Shown here: positions 42,918 to 51,758 of the stretch, one piece after another
Numbering within the stretch: the first letter of the stretch is position 1
Layout of the letters: each line of letters starts with the position of its first letter
Position numbers and translations under genes: made by a program
Notes under the pieces: generated by a model
Seen by the model: the letters and a program-made list of their open reading frames with translations, nothing else
Databases searched by the model: none
Told to the model about the DNA's origin: nothing
DNA from: Natrinema marinum
GTDB taxonomy: Archaea > Halobacteriota > Halobacteria > Halobacteriales > Natrialbaceae
Direction of reading: 5' to 3'
Length of the DNA stretch: 64,000 bases
NCBI RefSeq assembly: GCF_024296685.1
Contig: NZ_CP100763.1
Location: 3,472,001-3,536,000 of the forward strand

Positions 42918-42931
42918 GAGAATCGAACCCG
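42918..42931 (-). repeat. 14-base inverted copy of the tRNA-His T-arm
   Basis: The complement of GAGAATCGAACCCG reads CGGGTTCGATTCTC, which equals tRNA-His bases 42699-42712. This is a third, inverted partial copy. Being short, it may be due to chance with T-arms in general, but it lies within 100 bases of the direct copy. Confidence 0.5.
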
Positions 42932-43080
42932 CCAGTCACAGCGGTCGAACTGTGGAGCGAGCACGTCCGGTTCCGGTCGGTTCTCACGCCGGTGTTCCCC
43001 TGTTTTGAATCCCGTTGCTGAGACAGTCAGCGCGGGACTGACTGGGTAGTCATACCCGACCGAGTTCTACGCTCGAGCGC

Positions 43081-43578
43081 TTACGCGGCCACTTCGTCTG
43101 CGGCGAAGTGCTCGCGGAGTTTCTCTTCGTCTTCCGGCGAGAGGTTCGTCTCTAGAACCTCGGGATCGTACGGTTCGAGTTCCTCGGTAACGCGTTCGCC
43201 CTCTACGTCACTCACGAGCAAGAACAGTGCGGACTGGCCGGGACCGATCGTTGTGCCGACCTCCTTGATGAACGAATCGTCGATTCCGATATCGGAGAAC
43301 TTTCCGCCCAATGCACCGGTTACCGCGCCAACCGCCATTCCCAAGACCGGTGCGAGAAAGATGAGCCCGATGAGCAGCCCCCAGAACGCCCCGCCGAGCG
43401 CACCCGCTCCGACGAGGCTCTTGGCTTGTTTGACATCCGTTTTGCCGTCCTCGTTTCGAACCACGACGGCGGCGTCTTCCATCGTGATCAACTCCTGTTT
43501 TTGCAACTCGAAGAGCTTGTCCCGCACCTCGAGTGCGCCGGTTTCGGTATCGAACGCGAGTACGATGAGTTTCTTCAT
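43081..43578 (-). CDS. DUF1269-family membrane-associated protein
   Basis: A 165-residue protein of the DUF1269/YlaN-like group: MKKLIVLAFDTETGALEVRDKLFELQ opens the domain, ITMEDAAVVVRNEDGKTDVKQ follows, and a glycine-rich hydrophobic stretch GAFWGLLIGLIFLAPVLGMAVGAVTGALG near the middle anchors it in or near the membrane. The family is widespread and its role unknown, though stress association is often proposed. The start is at 43578; the long frame upstream is not real. Confidence 0.85.
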   Translation of the reverse strand: MKKLIVLAFDTETGALEVRDKLFELQKQELITMEDAAVVVRNEDGKTDVKQAKSLVGAGALGGAFWGLLIGLIFLAPVLGMAVGAVTGALGGKFSDIGIDDSFIKEVGTTIGPGQSALFLLVSDVEGERVTEELEPYDPEVLETNLSPEDEEKLREHFAADEVAA

Positions 43579-43772
43579 TTCGAACTCCGGAGAAATTTCC
43601 ACCGAGGACTGAAAAGTACCTTTCCGGTGGTGGGAGAGAATGTCCATCGATGAGTGAATCAGCAAACCAGACTGTGGCCGAGAACGGGTCCTCTCTCTGT
43701 GATTCGCGACTGTTGCCGTACCGGCCGTCCACCTCTCGAAATCGACTGTCCGGTTTCGAAGATCTCGGTCGA

Positions 43773-44390
43773 TCAGCGTCGATTTCTGTTGCGGTTCTGA
43801 CTCGCCAGTACGTCGAGCGCGACGGTGCAGGCGATGGCGAGTCCCGCGTCCATCTCCGGTGAGACTTCGACGCCGTACGTATCGCGGAGGCGGAACCATT
43901 TCTTCGAAACCCCAGCGATACGATTCCCGTTTCGGATCATGCGGTACTCGTGGTTGAGGATGTTTCCGACGGACTGGATCGGTGGTCCTTCCGGCATGAG
44001 GATGATGAACCGGTCACGGATGGGCGTAACGAGCGCTCTCTTTACCGTCGCTGCGCGCTCTCCGTTTTTCTCGATGACCATCGTGTCCGTGACGCGAGCG
44101 ATTTTCTCCTGAATCGAATACTCGTCTCCGGTCGCGAGGTCCCGCATCTGCAGCGTGTTTCGAACGCGAAGCGCCTTCCCGTCGACGATGAACGCTTGTT
44201 GCCCGGCCTCGTCTTCGACGTAGTAATCGTCTCCGATGGAGACGAGTCGTTGCGTCATCTTGTATCGTTCCCAGCCACGTTCGCCATCGGTTGCCCCGTA
44301 GCTCTGCCCTGTGCGGTTATTTTGAAGTCGTTCCTGTCGCCTTGCTCGTCGGTTTTGGCGCCGTTTCTGGCGGTTCGCTCGTCGTCCCAT
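43773..44390 (-). CDS. LURP-one/scramblase-related protein
   Basis: A 205-residue protein. After a basic N-terminus (RRANRQKRRQNRRARRQERL) comes a beta-rich LURP-one/Tubby-C-type domain: RLVSIGDDYYVEDEAGQQAFI, VIEKNGERAATVKR and IRNGNRIAGVSKKWF. The late helix GLAIACTVALDVLASQ is typical and may be membrane-seeking. Relatives in bacteria and plants are membrane-linked or stress-related, but function is open. The basic N-terminus is unusual for a haloarchaeal protein and might bind nucleic acid or membranes. Confidence 0.83.
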   Translation of the reverse strand: MGRRANRQKRRQNRRARRQERLQNNRTGQSYGATDGERGWERYKMTQRLVSIGDDYYVEDEAGQQAFIVDGKALRVRNTLQMRDLATGDEYSIQEKIARVTDTMVIEKNGERAATVKRALVTPIRDRFIILMPEGPPIQSVGNILNHEYRMIRNGNRIAGVSKKWFRLRDTYGVEVSPEMDAGLAIACTVALDVLASQNRNRNRR

Positions 44391-44595
44391 ACGCGATGGA
44401 CGCTCCTGAGTGATATCAATGTGTAGTTCGTTTGACTAGTATGTCCGTCGGGACTGACGTTCTGGGGGGCGAAAAAGGCGATCGAAACCGTGACACGGCA
44501 GAGAAAGCGGCCGCCTCTCGAGTTCGCAGCGCGAGTGTGCCCGTGCGTTCACCACACACGCCACGGCGTTCCTTCCGACACCGGTTGACGGCCAA

Positions 44596-45969
44596 TCACG
44601 TACTGCTCGGTCGAGCGTGCGAGGCGTTATCTGCAGCCGTGACCGTAGCGGGAGGCCATCCGAGCGGCGGGTCCGGGGGTTCCGTCTCCGACACCTCCGC
44701 TTCGACGAACCCGACTCGAACGAAGACGTCTTCCCCTAGTTGCTCGGTCAGGAGGTCGTCGAGTTGCTGAGCGAGGTCGGGTGGTGCCGCGCGGTCGCGC
44801 GGAATGCCGATGAGGACGTTGACCTCCGGTTCGTTCCCGAGCAGTAAGTCGATGGGTTCGTAGTCGACGGTCACCCTGACAAGTTCGACATCGTCGATAT
44901 CGGCTTCGTTGAACTGTCGCTGGATTTCGTCCTGCGCGTTTGCTTCGTAGGACTGGGTCTGAAACGTGGTCCACGTGACGGCACCGAGGACGACCGAGAG
45001 GACCGCGATCCCGACGACGATAACCGCGATGCGAGAGACCACTGACTCTCGCACATCGGGGGACTGTTCGGGCTCGAGCGGTCTGAAGCCGGCTGCGTAG
45101 AAGAGAACGAGCGCCGAGAGGTTGATCGCGAGGAGGTTCACGAGGACGAGGACGCCCGCCCCGATAGCGACTCCAGGGGGGCCGAACGCGATTCCGAGAC
45201 CGGCGGTCGCCGCGGGTGGAATGAGGGCCACGGCGATGGCGACGCCCACGAGCGTCGAACCGCTTCCCCGCATGATACTGATCGCCCCCGCAAGGCCCGA
45301 ACCAAGGGCGAGAAAGAGCGCCAGGAAGTTCGGATTCGTCCGTTCTGTGACCTGCGGGATGGTCAGAATGTCGAGGTCGGGGGGAATGAGGATCGTCCCT
45401 TGGAGCACCCAGCCCATGATCGCACCGATCGCAATGGCGGAGACGAGGCCCGTCACCTGGAGGAAGACGCCGCGAGTGGCCATGCGCTGGTCGTCGAGAA
45501 TCGTTCCGACGCTCGCGGAGATGGCGGGTCCCATGAGCGGCGCGACCACCATCGCGCCGATGATGGTGGCGGCGGAGTCGAGTAACAGTCCCGTGGTCGC
45601 GATGATCGTACTCAGGACGAGGAACGCGAAAAACGTCGAGTTCGCCGGCGCGAGATCTTCCGCTCGCGCGTACAATTCCTCGCGCGAGATGCGAAGTCCC
45701 GGAAACCGTTCGATCAACGCGGAGAGTCGTTGTGAGACGACGGTCTCCGTCGCCATGACGATCGTGTAGGCGTCTTCCCGAACTCCTGCCGACGTCAATC
45801 GCTCCAGTATCGGTTCGACACCGCTCGGAGGGACGGGAAACTGGACCATCGCCTCGAAATCGCCTCGCCCGACTTCCTCGAAGACAGCGTAGTCGATACC
45901 TTCCTCATCGAGAGCCTCGAGAACTCCCTCCTGCTTCCCCTCCGGGATTAACACCTGCACGAGACGCAT
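44596..45969 (-). CDS. DUF389/TIGR00341 membrane protein
   Basis: A 457-residue protein. An N-terminal cytosolic ferredoxin-like domain (MRLVQVLIPEGKQEGVLEAL) is followed by about eight membrane helices in the DUF389 core (ATTGLLLDSAATIIGAMVVAPLMGPAISASVG, VGVAIAVALIPPAATAGLGIAFG) and a C-terminal soluble part. Family members are found in all domains; function unknown. Start at 45969 (MRLVQV), since the ORF before it is AT-rich leader. Nearby genes on the same strand (LURP-one, DUF1269, GAP) are not tightly linked. Confidence 0.9.
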   Translation of the reverse strand: MRLVQVLIPEGKQEGVLEALDEEGIDYAVFEEVGRGDFEAMVQFPVPPSGVEPILERLTSAGVREDAYTIVMATETVVSQRLSALIERFPGLRISREELYARAEDLAPANSTFFAFLVLSTIIATTGLLLDSAATIIGAMVVAPLMGPAISASVGTILDDQRMATRGVFLQVTGLVSAIAIGAIMGWVLQGTILIPPDLDILTIPQVTERTNPNFLALFLALGSGLAGAISIMRGSGSTLVGVAIAVALIPPAATAGLGIAFGPPGVAIGAGVLVLVNLLAINLSALVLFYAAGFRPLEPEQSPDVRESVVSRIAVIVVGIAVLSVVLGAVTWTTFQTQSYEANAQDEIQRQFNEADIDDVELVRVTVDYEPIDLLLGNEPEVNVLIGIPRDRAAPPDLAQQLDDLLTEQLGEDVFVRVGFVEAEVSETEPPDPPLGWPPATVTAADNASHARPSST

Positions 45970-46110
45970 ACTGAGAATAGAGTGTGTAAGATTATAAACA
46001 TATGTCCTGAGTAGCGAGACGGTCAGGGTTGTTTTCCGGTTGACAATATCGAGCACGCACGCTGGGCGGAACGATTACCCGCCACGGCACAGTGCCAGCA
46101 TCGGTCGTTG

Positions 46111-46743
46111 TCATCCGAGGAGGTTCTGGAGCGTCAGGACGACGAAGAGTGCGATCACCGCCTCAGAGATGATCCACGAGTTATCGCTCATCCAATCGCG
46201 AATCTCCGGGAGTGCGGACTCCGCCCGCTCGCCGAGTGCAAGCACGCCGAGTGAGGGGAGCGCCAAAATAAAGAGCGTAAGCAGGACGAACCCGGCCGCG
46301 TCCGCGACCGAATCGCCGTTTGCCGCGAGGTAGGTGCCGACGCTCATCGAGGTGACGATATCGGTCGGAAAAAAGCCCAGCAGGAGGAATCCCAGTCGAA
46401 ACGAGAACCGCGGCGTCGCGGCGGTCAATTTCCCCATCCACGCCGGCGGCTCCGAGACGTTCCGCGTCCGGTAGGTGTTCACTGCCGCGTAGAGGAGGAG
46501 GACGAGAACGACGACATAGAGCAGTTGTTTTGCGCTTGCACCGAGCAGGCTCCCACCACCACCGAGACTGCTCCCGAGGAAGTACGCCACGACGACGACG
46601 AGACTGATAGAGAGGAGCGCACCGAGGACGTACGCCGCCGAGTTCGCTCGCCACTTTTCGCTCGTGGCGAGGAAGATGGGTGAAAGTATCTGTGGGCCGG
46701 CGATCATCACGATCGCCAACGGAAGCACCTGTATGAGGCTCAT
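46111..46743 (-). CDS. GAP-family (LysE-like) membrane protein
   Basis: A 210-residue protein with six helices: SLIQVLPLAIVMIAGPQILSPIF first, then the repeat-like ISLVVVVAYFLG, LLYVVVLVLLLYAAV, FPTDIVTSMSVGTYLA and AAGFVLLTLFILALPSLGVLALG. The pattern fits the GAP/Sap group of the LysE superfamily, in which mycobacterial members move lipids to the surface. Here the substrate is unknown. It begins at the ATG at 46743. Confidence 0.82.
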   Translation of the reverse strand: MSLIQVLPLAIVMIAGPQILSPIFLATSEKWRANSAAYVLGALLSISLVVVVAYFLGSSLGGGGSLLGASAKQLLYVVVLVLLLYAAVNTYRTRNVSEPPAWMGKLTAATPRFSFRLGFLLLGFFPTDIVTSMSVGTYLAANGDSVADAAGFVLLTLFILALPSLGVLALGERAESALPEIRDWMSDNSWIISEAVIALFVVLTLQNLLG

Positions 46744-47221
46744 GGCTCGAACTCGTTTTTCTTCGGTTCGGTCTGTCGACCGGAGCCTCCGTTTTCGGGA
46801 ACGTGAATCCTTCGTAGCATTATCGTGCGTTTCTCTCGGAACGTCGTAAGCCGGCGGCGGCAATTAATGTTCCCAGATCATCAAAAAGACTATTTTCCAT
46901 TTTTCTTAGAAGTGTCGTGGTCGCTCGCGGTTACTTCGGTGTTGATCGCACCCAGCGAGCGCGTTGACGTCACTCGACGGTCGGCGGAAGACCGGTTCTT
47001 CGGGTACACTGCCTCCAGAAGAGTTCTCTGCTATACGGTCTCTTTCAGTGCGCGCCGAATATGGAGTGTCGTCTCTTCGGTACTATGTCGCGTATAGTTT
47101 GGGAGGTGGATATATTACTATGTATAACTGGCGGAATATGGAACATTATTCAGAATAGTCGTATGATCTGGATTCTATGAAGTGGGGTTTATAATAGGTG
47201 ACAGCGTAGTAATAATTGACC
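46744..47221. other. AT-rich divergent gap with promoter of the DUF5518 gene
   Basis: About 480 bases without a convincing gene between the divergent GAP and DUF5518 genes. It is strikingly AT-rich from 47080 to 47220. TTTATAATA at 47188-47196 is a good TATA box about 26 bases upstream of the DUF5518 ATG, so a leaderless transcript is expected. Short frames (46964-47158) lack protein character and are not claimed. Confidence 0.55.
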
Positions 47222-47626
47222 ATGACAATCAACTGGACAGCTGTCGTCGTCGGATTTGTCGTAACCCTCGCGTTAGGGTTCATCAGCGGCCTCATCTACG
47301 TTGGATCAGGAGCCTCGGTCGCGCTTCTGTACTGGGGAGGAATCGGCCTGTTCGGTGGGCTCACCGCCGGATACCTCGCAGGCGGAGCGATGAGCTCTGG
47401 CATGATCCACGGCGGTATGGCGACCGTCTTCGGGTCGCTGATCTTGCTGGTCATCACGTCCTTTACCACCCTGCTCTTCGGGGGCCTCGTCGCATCGTTC
47501 GGGGTGTTCACCGTCGGCGTACTCCTGCTCGCGTTCTACGCCATCCCCGGCGCCGTTGGTGGCGCGGTCGGATCGTGGGCGAAGCACCGCCGGGCCGCGA
47601 GAGAAATGACCGGTACTCGAGCCTGA
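47222..47626 (+). CDS. DUF5518-family membrane protein
   Basis: A 134-residue very hydrophobic protein with four helices (AVVVGFVVTLALGFISGLIY, GGIGLFGGLTAGYLAGG, ATVFGSLILLVITSFTTLLFGGLVASFGVF, VGVLLLAFYAIPGAVGGAVGSW). The glycine-zipper style and GLTAGYLAGGAMSSGMIHGG signature fit the haloarchaeal DUF5518 family, of unknown function. ATG 47222 follows a TATA box at the leaderless distance. Confidence 0.85.
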   Translation: MTINWTAVVVGFVVTLALGFISGLIYVGSGASVALLYWGGIGLFGGLTAGYLAGGAMSSGMIHGGMATVFGSLILLVITSFTTLLFGGLVASFGVFTVGVLLLAFYAIPGAVGGAVGSWAKHRRAAREMTGTRA

Positions 47627-47869
47627 GACCGGACTGAAACCTATTTTCTCTGACGAGTTCGGGGGAGTGACTGGAATCCGGCGCCGCTGAGTCGAGCTAC
47701 GGGCACTCGGTATCAGGACCCCGTCGGATTCGAGTGGGCGAAACGGACGTTACGCTTGGGGCGACTATCCGCGACTTGTCTCCCGCGACCTTGGCGGTAA
47801 ATAATAGTCTGTCCGGACACATATCAAAAAGCCAAAACCTTCATAACAGGTTATTTCTTCCATGAATGT

Positions 47870-48928
47870 ATGGTCTCGGAAGACATTCGACGGCGGCGAT
47901 TGTTACAAGTCTGCGGTGCGACACTAGCTGCCGGTGCAGCCGGCTGTCTCGGTGGCGGTTCGGGGAACGGAAGCGGCTCGGGGTCGGGGAACGGCGGCGC
48001 GGGGACGTCCGACACGCCGGCGTACGCACAGTGGGTGACGACGGTCGAGGACGAGGTCTCGCTCAGCTATCTCGATCTGGCGGCGCTGAACGAACTCGAG
48101 AGCGACGACGAGGACTCGAGCGGCGGCTCGAGCGGCCTCGAGGACATCGAGGATCCGATGCTTCGGCTGCCGCTGGCGGGTGCGTTTTCCGCCATGTTCG
48201 CCGCGGGCTTTGGCCTGTCGGGGTCGGGTCTCAGCGGTCTCATCAGCGATCAGCAGACGAGCGATACGAGCTTCGAGACCGCGATCGATGCCTTGCTCAT
48301 GACCAACGAGACGATCGTGCTGTCGGGCGACGTGGTGACCGACGAGATCGACGGCGAGTTGACGACCGTTGCGGAGAACTCGTTCGCCGAGATCGAGTTC
48401 GAACACACGTCCGACATCGGCGAGTACGCGGTCTACGAGCCCGCGGGCGACCAGGGGACGACGACGACGCTGGCCGTCGCTGGCGAGGCGATCGTGCAAG
48501 GGTCGAGCCTCACGGCCGTCGAACGGGCCATCGAGACGAAGCAGGGAGAGCGCTCCCGCGCCGTCGATGAACACGAGACGTTCCGGCGGCTGCTGGCGAC
48601 CGGCGGGCACGGGGAGATGGTGTTCGGTGGCTACAGCCCCGACGGATTCGACGGAGCCGGTTCGGGGGGGTCCTCGAGCGGGTCGTCCTCCGGGTTCCAG
48701 ATCGACGCGTTCACCGCCCTCAACGGGGCCGTCTCGTCGCTGTCGTTCTCCGGGTCGTCGGACGTGACTGGAGAGACGGCGCTGTCTTTCGACGAACTCG
48801 ACGAGACGGCACGATCCGACCTCGAGTCGGCGCTCGGCAAAACCAGCTCCGACGTGTCCGTGAACTTCGACGGCACCTTCGTCTCCGCGTCGGCGACGTT
48901 CTCGGACGACGCGCTTCAAAACGCCTGA
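47870..48928 (+). CDS. Tat lipoprotein, hypothetical
   Basis: A 352-residue protein with a Tat-type signal (RRRRLLQVCGATLAAG), a lipobox (AGAAGCLGGG) and a Gly/Ser linker. The mature part has a repeated two-half layout (VSLSYLDLAALNELE and later SSLTAVERAIETKQGE; QIDAFTALNGAVSSLSFSG) like many haloarchaeal extracellular lipoproteins of unknown function. The upstream sequence carries TCATAACAGG and TTATTTC AT-rich stretches near 47840-47855, a likely promoter. No neighbour suggests a role. Confidence 0.8.
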   Translation: MVSEDIRRRRLLQVCGATLAAGAAGCLGGGSGNGSGSGSGNGGAGTSDTPAYAQWVTTVEDEVSLSYLDLAALNELESDDEDSSGGSSGLEDIEDPMLRLPLAGAFSAMFAAGFGLSGSGLSGLISDQQTSDTSFETAIDALLMTNETIVLSGDVVTDEIDGELTTVAENSFAEIEFEHTSDIGEYAVYEPAGDQGTTTTLAVAGEAIVQGSSLTAVERAIETKQGERSRAVDEHETFRRLLATGGHGEMVFGGYSPDGFDGAGSGGSSSGSSSGFQIDAFTALNGAVSSLSFSGSSDVTGETALSFDELDETARSDLESALGKTSSDVSVNFDGTFVSASATFSDDALQNA

Positions 48929-48977
48929 ATCGGACCGCTCGTCAACGCGCCGTTTCAGCGTCCGCTCGAGCGACCCG

Positions 48978-49826
48978 TTAGGCCGCGTCCTCGAAAAACG
49001 TTGTCACCCGATCGACGAAGTACGCCGGCCGCTCCTCGGGGAGCCAGTGGCCGGCGCGGTCGACGACCTCGCCGTCGACGTCGGTGGCGACCGCGTTCAT
49101 GTCTCTGATGGGGAGCTCGCGAAAGGAGGCCTCGCCGCCGAGCGCGAGGACGGGGATCTCGAGCGGGTCCTCGGCGTGCTCTCGGTTGTTCTCGGCGTCG
49201 GCCTCGTAGGCGCGATAGTACTCGAAGCCGCCTCGCAGTCCGCCGGCTTGCGAGTAACAGCGGACGTACTCGTCGCGGGCGTCGTCGTCGATCGCTGCCG
49301 GGTCGTACGCGCCCTCCTTGTAGAACCAGTCGAGATAGAGCCGCTCGCGTCCGGCGACCAGCCGCTCCGGCAGGTCGCGGACGCCGTGAAAGCGAGTGTG
49401 CCAGAGGTGGCGTTTCTCGTCCTCGTTGACGCCCGGCAGTCCGGCCTCGAGAACGACGAGCGCGCGAACTTCGTCGCGGTACTGGGCGGCGTACGCGTAG
49501 GCCGTCGGCATCCCCCAGTCGTGACCGACGAGCCCGATCGGTTCGTCTCCGAAGCCGAGTTCGTGAACCAGCTCTCGCACGTCGGTCGCGACGGTGTCTT
49601 TATCGTAGCCCGAAACGGGGGTCTCGGAGTCGCCCAATCCCCGGAGGTCGGGCGCGATGACGGTGTACTCCTCGGCTAACTCCGGAATTACCTCCCGCCA
49701 CTCGTACCACGTCTGCGGCCAGCCGTGGAGCAAGACCACCGGCGGTCCGTCGCCGGCGGTGACGTAGTGCAGTTCGACGCCGTTGACGCGGGCCCGTCCG
49801 TGCTCGAAATCGTCACTTGCGACCAT
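48978..49826 (-). CDS. Alpha/beta hydrolase (epoxide hydrolase/dehalogenase type)
   Basis: A 282-residue hydrolase. HGWPQTW is the oxyanion HGxP motif at 34-40, the nucleophile is an Asp (D103 in GHDWG), and RAGHWLPEERP holds the His. An Asp nucleophile and HGWP are typical of epoxide hydrolases and haloalkane/fluoroacetate dehalogenases. Cap-domain Tyr residues are present (YYRAYEAD). Monocistronic by layout. The next gene on the same strand is an aldo/keto reductase, 112 bases upstream. Confidence 0.88.
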   Translation of the reverse strand: MVASDDFEHGRARVNGVELHYVTAGDGPPVVLLHGWPQTWYEWREVIPELAEEYTVIAPDLRGLGDSETPVSGYDKDTVATDVRELVHELGFGDEPIGLVGHDWGMPTAYAYAAQYRDEVRALVVLEAGLPGVNEDEKRHLWHTRFHGVRDLPERLVAGRERLYLDWFYKEGAYDPAAIDDDARDEYVRCYSQAGGLRGGFEYYRAYEADAENNREHAEDPLEIPVLALGGEASFRELPIRDMNAVATDVDGEVVDRAGHWLPEERPAYFVDRVTTFFEDAA

Positions 49827-49938
49827 ACCTCAGTGTCGGGGCGGTGATCTATCAGTCTTCCGTGATTCGGCGGGGACGACCGGTCGTACCGGGCGCGCTT
49901 CTCGCTCGCGGACCCGGCTCGAAGTCGACCGTTTCGAC

Positions 49939-50802
49939 TTACTCCGCCGCGTCGGTCAGCCGCTGTACCTCGTCGTCGGACAGCGACAGCCGCGAGGCGG
50001 CGACGTTCGACTCGAGGTGGTCGGGGTCGGACGTGCCCGGAATCGGGAGGATCACGTCGGAGCGCTCGAGCAGCCACGCCAGCCCGACCTGTCGCCGGGT
50101 CGCGTCGTGCTCGCCGGCGATCTCGTCGAGCAGATCGCCGTGTGCGTCCAGGTCGTCGCCGTTGATCGGCGCCCACGGGATGAAGCCGATGTCGTGTTCG
50201 TCGCAGTACTCGAGGGCCTCGCGGCTGCCGCGGTCGTTCAGGTTGTACCGGTTCTGGACGGTCGCGACCTCGACGTGTTCGCGGGCGCGCTCGATGAGGT
50301 CGACCGAGACGTTGCTGAGGCCGACCTGATCGACGAGCCCGTCGTCCTGAAGGTCGGCGAAGGCCTGTACGGAGTCTTCGAACGGCGTGTCCTCGTCGTC
50401 AGGTCGGTGAAACTGGTAGAGGTCGATGGTGTCGGTCCGCAGCCGGTCGAGCGAGGTGAGGGCCTGATTGCGGATGTAGTCGGGGTCGCCGTGGGCGATC
50501 CAGTCGCCGGAGCGGTTGCGCAGCAGGCCGGCCTTGGTCGCGACCAGCACGTCGTCGGGGTCGCCGATCGCCTCCCCGATGAGCCGCTCGCTGACGGCGG
50601 GGCCGTAGGAGTCGGCCGTGTCGACGAAATCGACGCCGCAGTCGACGGCGTGTTCGACGACCTCGCGTGCAGTCTCCTCGTCGTCGGGCGCGCCGATGAT
50701 GTCCTCGCCACAGAGCCGCATCGCACCGAAGCCGAGGCGGTGGACGGTCCTGTCGCCGATCTCGAACGTGTCGCTCTCGTTGGTGATCGAGTTGCTGCTC
50801 AC
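49939..50802 (-). CDS. Aldo/keto reductase
   Basis: A 287-residue TIM-barrel reductase. The catalytic tetrad is complete: D61 (VDTADSYG), Y66, K90 (VATKAGL) and His in LYQFHRP. The tail STSDPDHLESNVAASRLSLSDDE-like region (GTSDPDHLESN) binds NADPH. The start is the GTG at 50802 (VSSNSITNE), since the longer frame passes through the upstream gap. Substrate unknown; a second aldo/keto reductase at 59611 is clearly different. Confidence 0.92.
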   Translation of the reverse strand: MSSNSITNESDTFEIGDRTVHRLGFGAMRLCGEDIIGAPDDEETAREVVEHAVDCGVDFVDTADSYGPAVSERLIGEAIGDPDDVLVATKAGLLRNRSGDWIAHGDPDYIRNQALTSLDRLRTDTIDLYQFHRPDDEDTPFEDSVQAFADLQDDGLVDQVGLSNVSVDLIERAREHVEVATVQNRYNLNDRGSREALEYCDEHDIGFIPWAPINGDDLDAHGDLLDEIAGEHDATRRQVGLAWLLERSDVILPIPGTSDPDHLESNVAASRLSLSDDEVQRLTDAAE

Positions 50803-50950
50803 GGTTTCGGTACCGGGCCGCGGAGGGAAAATCGTTAGCCGTTGCGAGTGCCTTGCCGGAACCGCTGCTGGAGAGCGGTTCGGATCGAGCCTCTGGGGCT
50901 GTTCCTCTGCTCGAGCGGATCGATCCGTTCGGAATTTGGCCAACAGACTG

Positions 50951-50985
50951 TAATATTAAAACATTATTTATTATCATGTAGCTTC
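50951..50985 (+). promoter_or_regulatory. AT-rich promoter before RDD gene
   Basis: TAATATTA followed by AAACATTATTTATTATC directly precedes the ATG at 50986. The first element is about 30 bases from the start and fits a TATA box for a leaderless or short-leader transcript. No named operator is recognised. Confidence 0.5.
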
Positions 50986-51441
50986 ATGCAACGGTATCCA
51001 ACACCGAACACGAACGAAATTGCCGGCGTTCTCGACCGACGCGCCGAAGCACTCATCATCGACGGCTTGCTCGTCGCGATCGCAGTCGGTATGCTCGGCT
51101 ACGTCTTGGGACTGGTCGCAATCGGCGGCTCGCTCGGCGGATTCGGCGGCTTCTTGCTCGCCGTCCAGTTCGGCGCACCGGTCGCACTCGTGGTGTATCA
51201 GGCAGCCTTCGAAGGGTACTACGGACAGGCGGTCGGCAAACGGGCGCGGGGAATCGTCGTCGTTAGAAAGGACGGGTCTCGCTGCACCTGGGGGGCGGCC
51301 GGACTTCGGAACCTTCTCCGAACCGTCGATATCCTCCCGGTTTTCTACATCGTCGGCATCGTCACCGCCTACATCTCCGCCGACCAGAAACGCCTCGGCG
51401 ATCTCGCCGCGCGGACGGTCGTCGTTTCGACCGATTCCTGA
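50986..51441 (+). CDS. RDD-family membrane protein
   Basis: A 151-residue protein. VLDRRAEALIIDGLLVAIAVGMLGYVLG holds the R..D pattern of RDD proteins in the first helix. A second helix pair (QFGAPVALVVYQAAFEGYYGQAVGKRARGIVVVRKDG) and the final TVDILPVFYIVGIVTAYISADQKRLGDLAARTVVV complete the family shape. RDD proteins are small integral membrane proteins of unclear, possibly transport, function. The start is the ATG MQRYPTPNT, next to an AT-rich promoter. Confidence 0.87.
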   Translation: MQRYPTPNTNEIAGVLDRRAEALIIDGLLVAIAVGMLGYVLGLVAIGGSLGGFGGFLLAVQFGAPVALVVYQAAFEGYYGQAVGKRARGIVVVRKDGSRCTWGAAGLRNLLRTVDILPVFYIVGIVTAYISADQKRLGDLAARTVVVSTDS

Positions 51442-51484
51442 CGGGCCTCGCGTCGCTGCCTCGTCCGATACCTCCCGTCGTCGC

Positions 51485-51663
51485 TCACCCGTCGGTGATA
51501 AACGAGTTCCGTGCCGGTGGGTAGCTCACGATCGTCGAGAGCCACAGCGTGTACGACAGGAGGAACGCGAGCGGGGCGAAGGAGACGGCACACAGCAGGT
51601 GAATGCGGCCCGCAACATCATCTTCGAGATCGGCGGCTGGATCGGAGCGTCGTAGACGGGCAT
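51485..51663 (-). pseudogene. Frameshifted one-TM microprotein
   Basis: Two frames make one sensible protein of about 58 residues. MPVYDAPIQPPISKMMLR runs in the first frame from 51663; after TGCTGTGTG (about 51589-51597) the second frame continues as CAVSFAPLAFLLSYTLWLSTI, then VSYPPARNSFITDG and a stop. The first frame is open for only 45 codons and becomes Arg/Ser-rich noise after the shift. A 2-base gain (TG repeat) or 1-base loss would explain it. It could be a pseudogene, a sequencing error, or a programmed shift. Confidence 0.4.
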
Positions 51664-51758
51664 CGCGACCGCCGAACTGCCGATCGCGACTCCCCTCTGG
51701 TTCTTGCCGACTGACACCAATGCACACGATCTAACTTGCCGGCGACCGTAGCTCTGCT

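Larger units (their letters stand above)
42723..43080. other. Noncoding region after tRNA-His with remnants of tRNA tails
   Basis: About 360 bases without a gene. It contains a direct copy of the tRNA-His 3' end (42808-42831), a 14-base inverted copy (42918-42931), and the 17-mer GCGAACGGAGTGAGCGA (42848-42864), whose ends form the hairpin CATCGC/GCGATG (42844-42866). The layout is that of repeated integration or excision at the tRNA. Confidence 0.6.

Noticed and set aside
42994-43080. Possible integrase or mobile element after tRNA-His
   Set aside because: The gap between tRNA copies is only about 100 bases, and no integrase-like protein is found in the window; only a scar can be claimed.
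46964-47158. 64-residue frame upstream of DUF5518
   Set aside because: Codon use and composition change along it, and the AT-rich end is promoter DNA; no family recognised.
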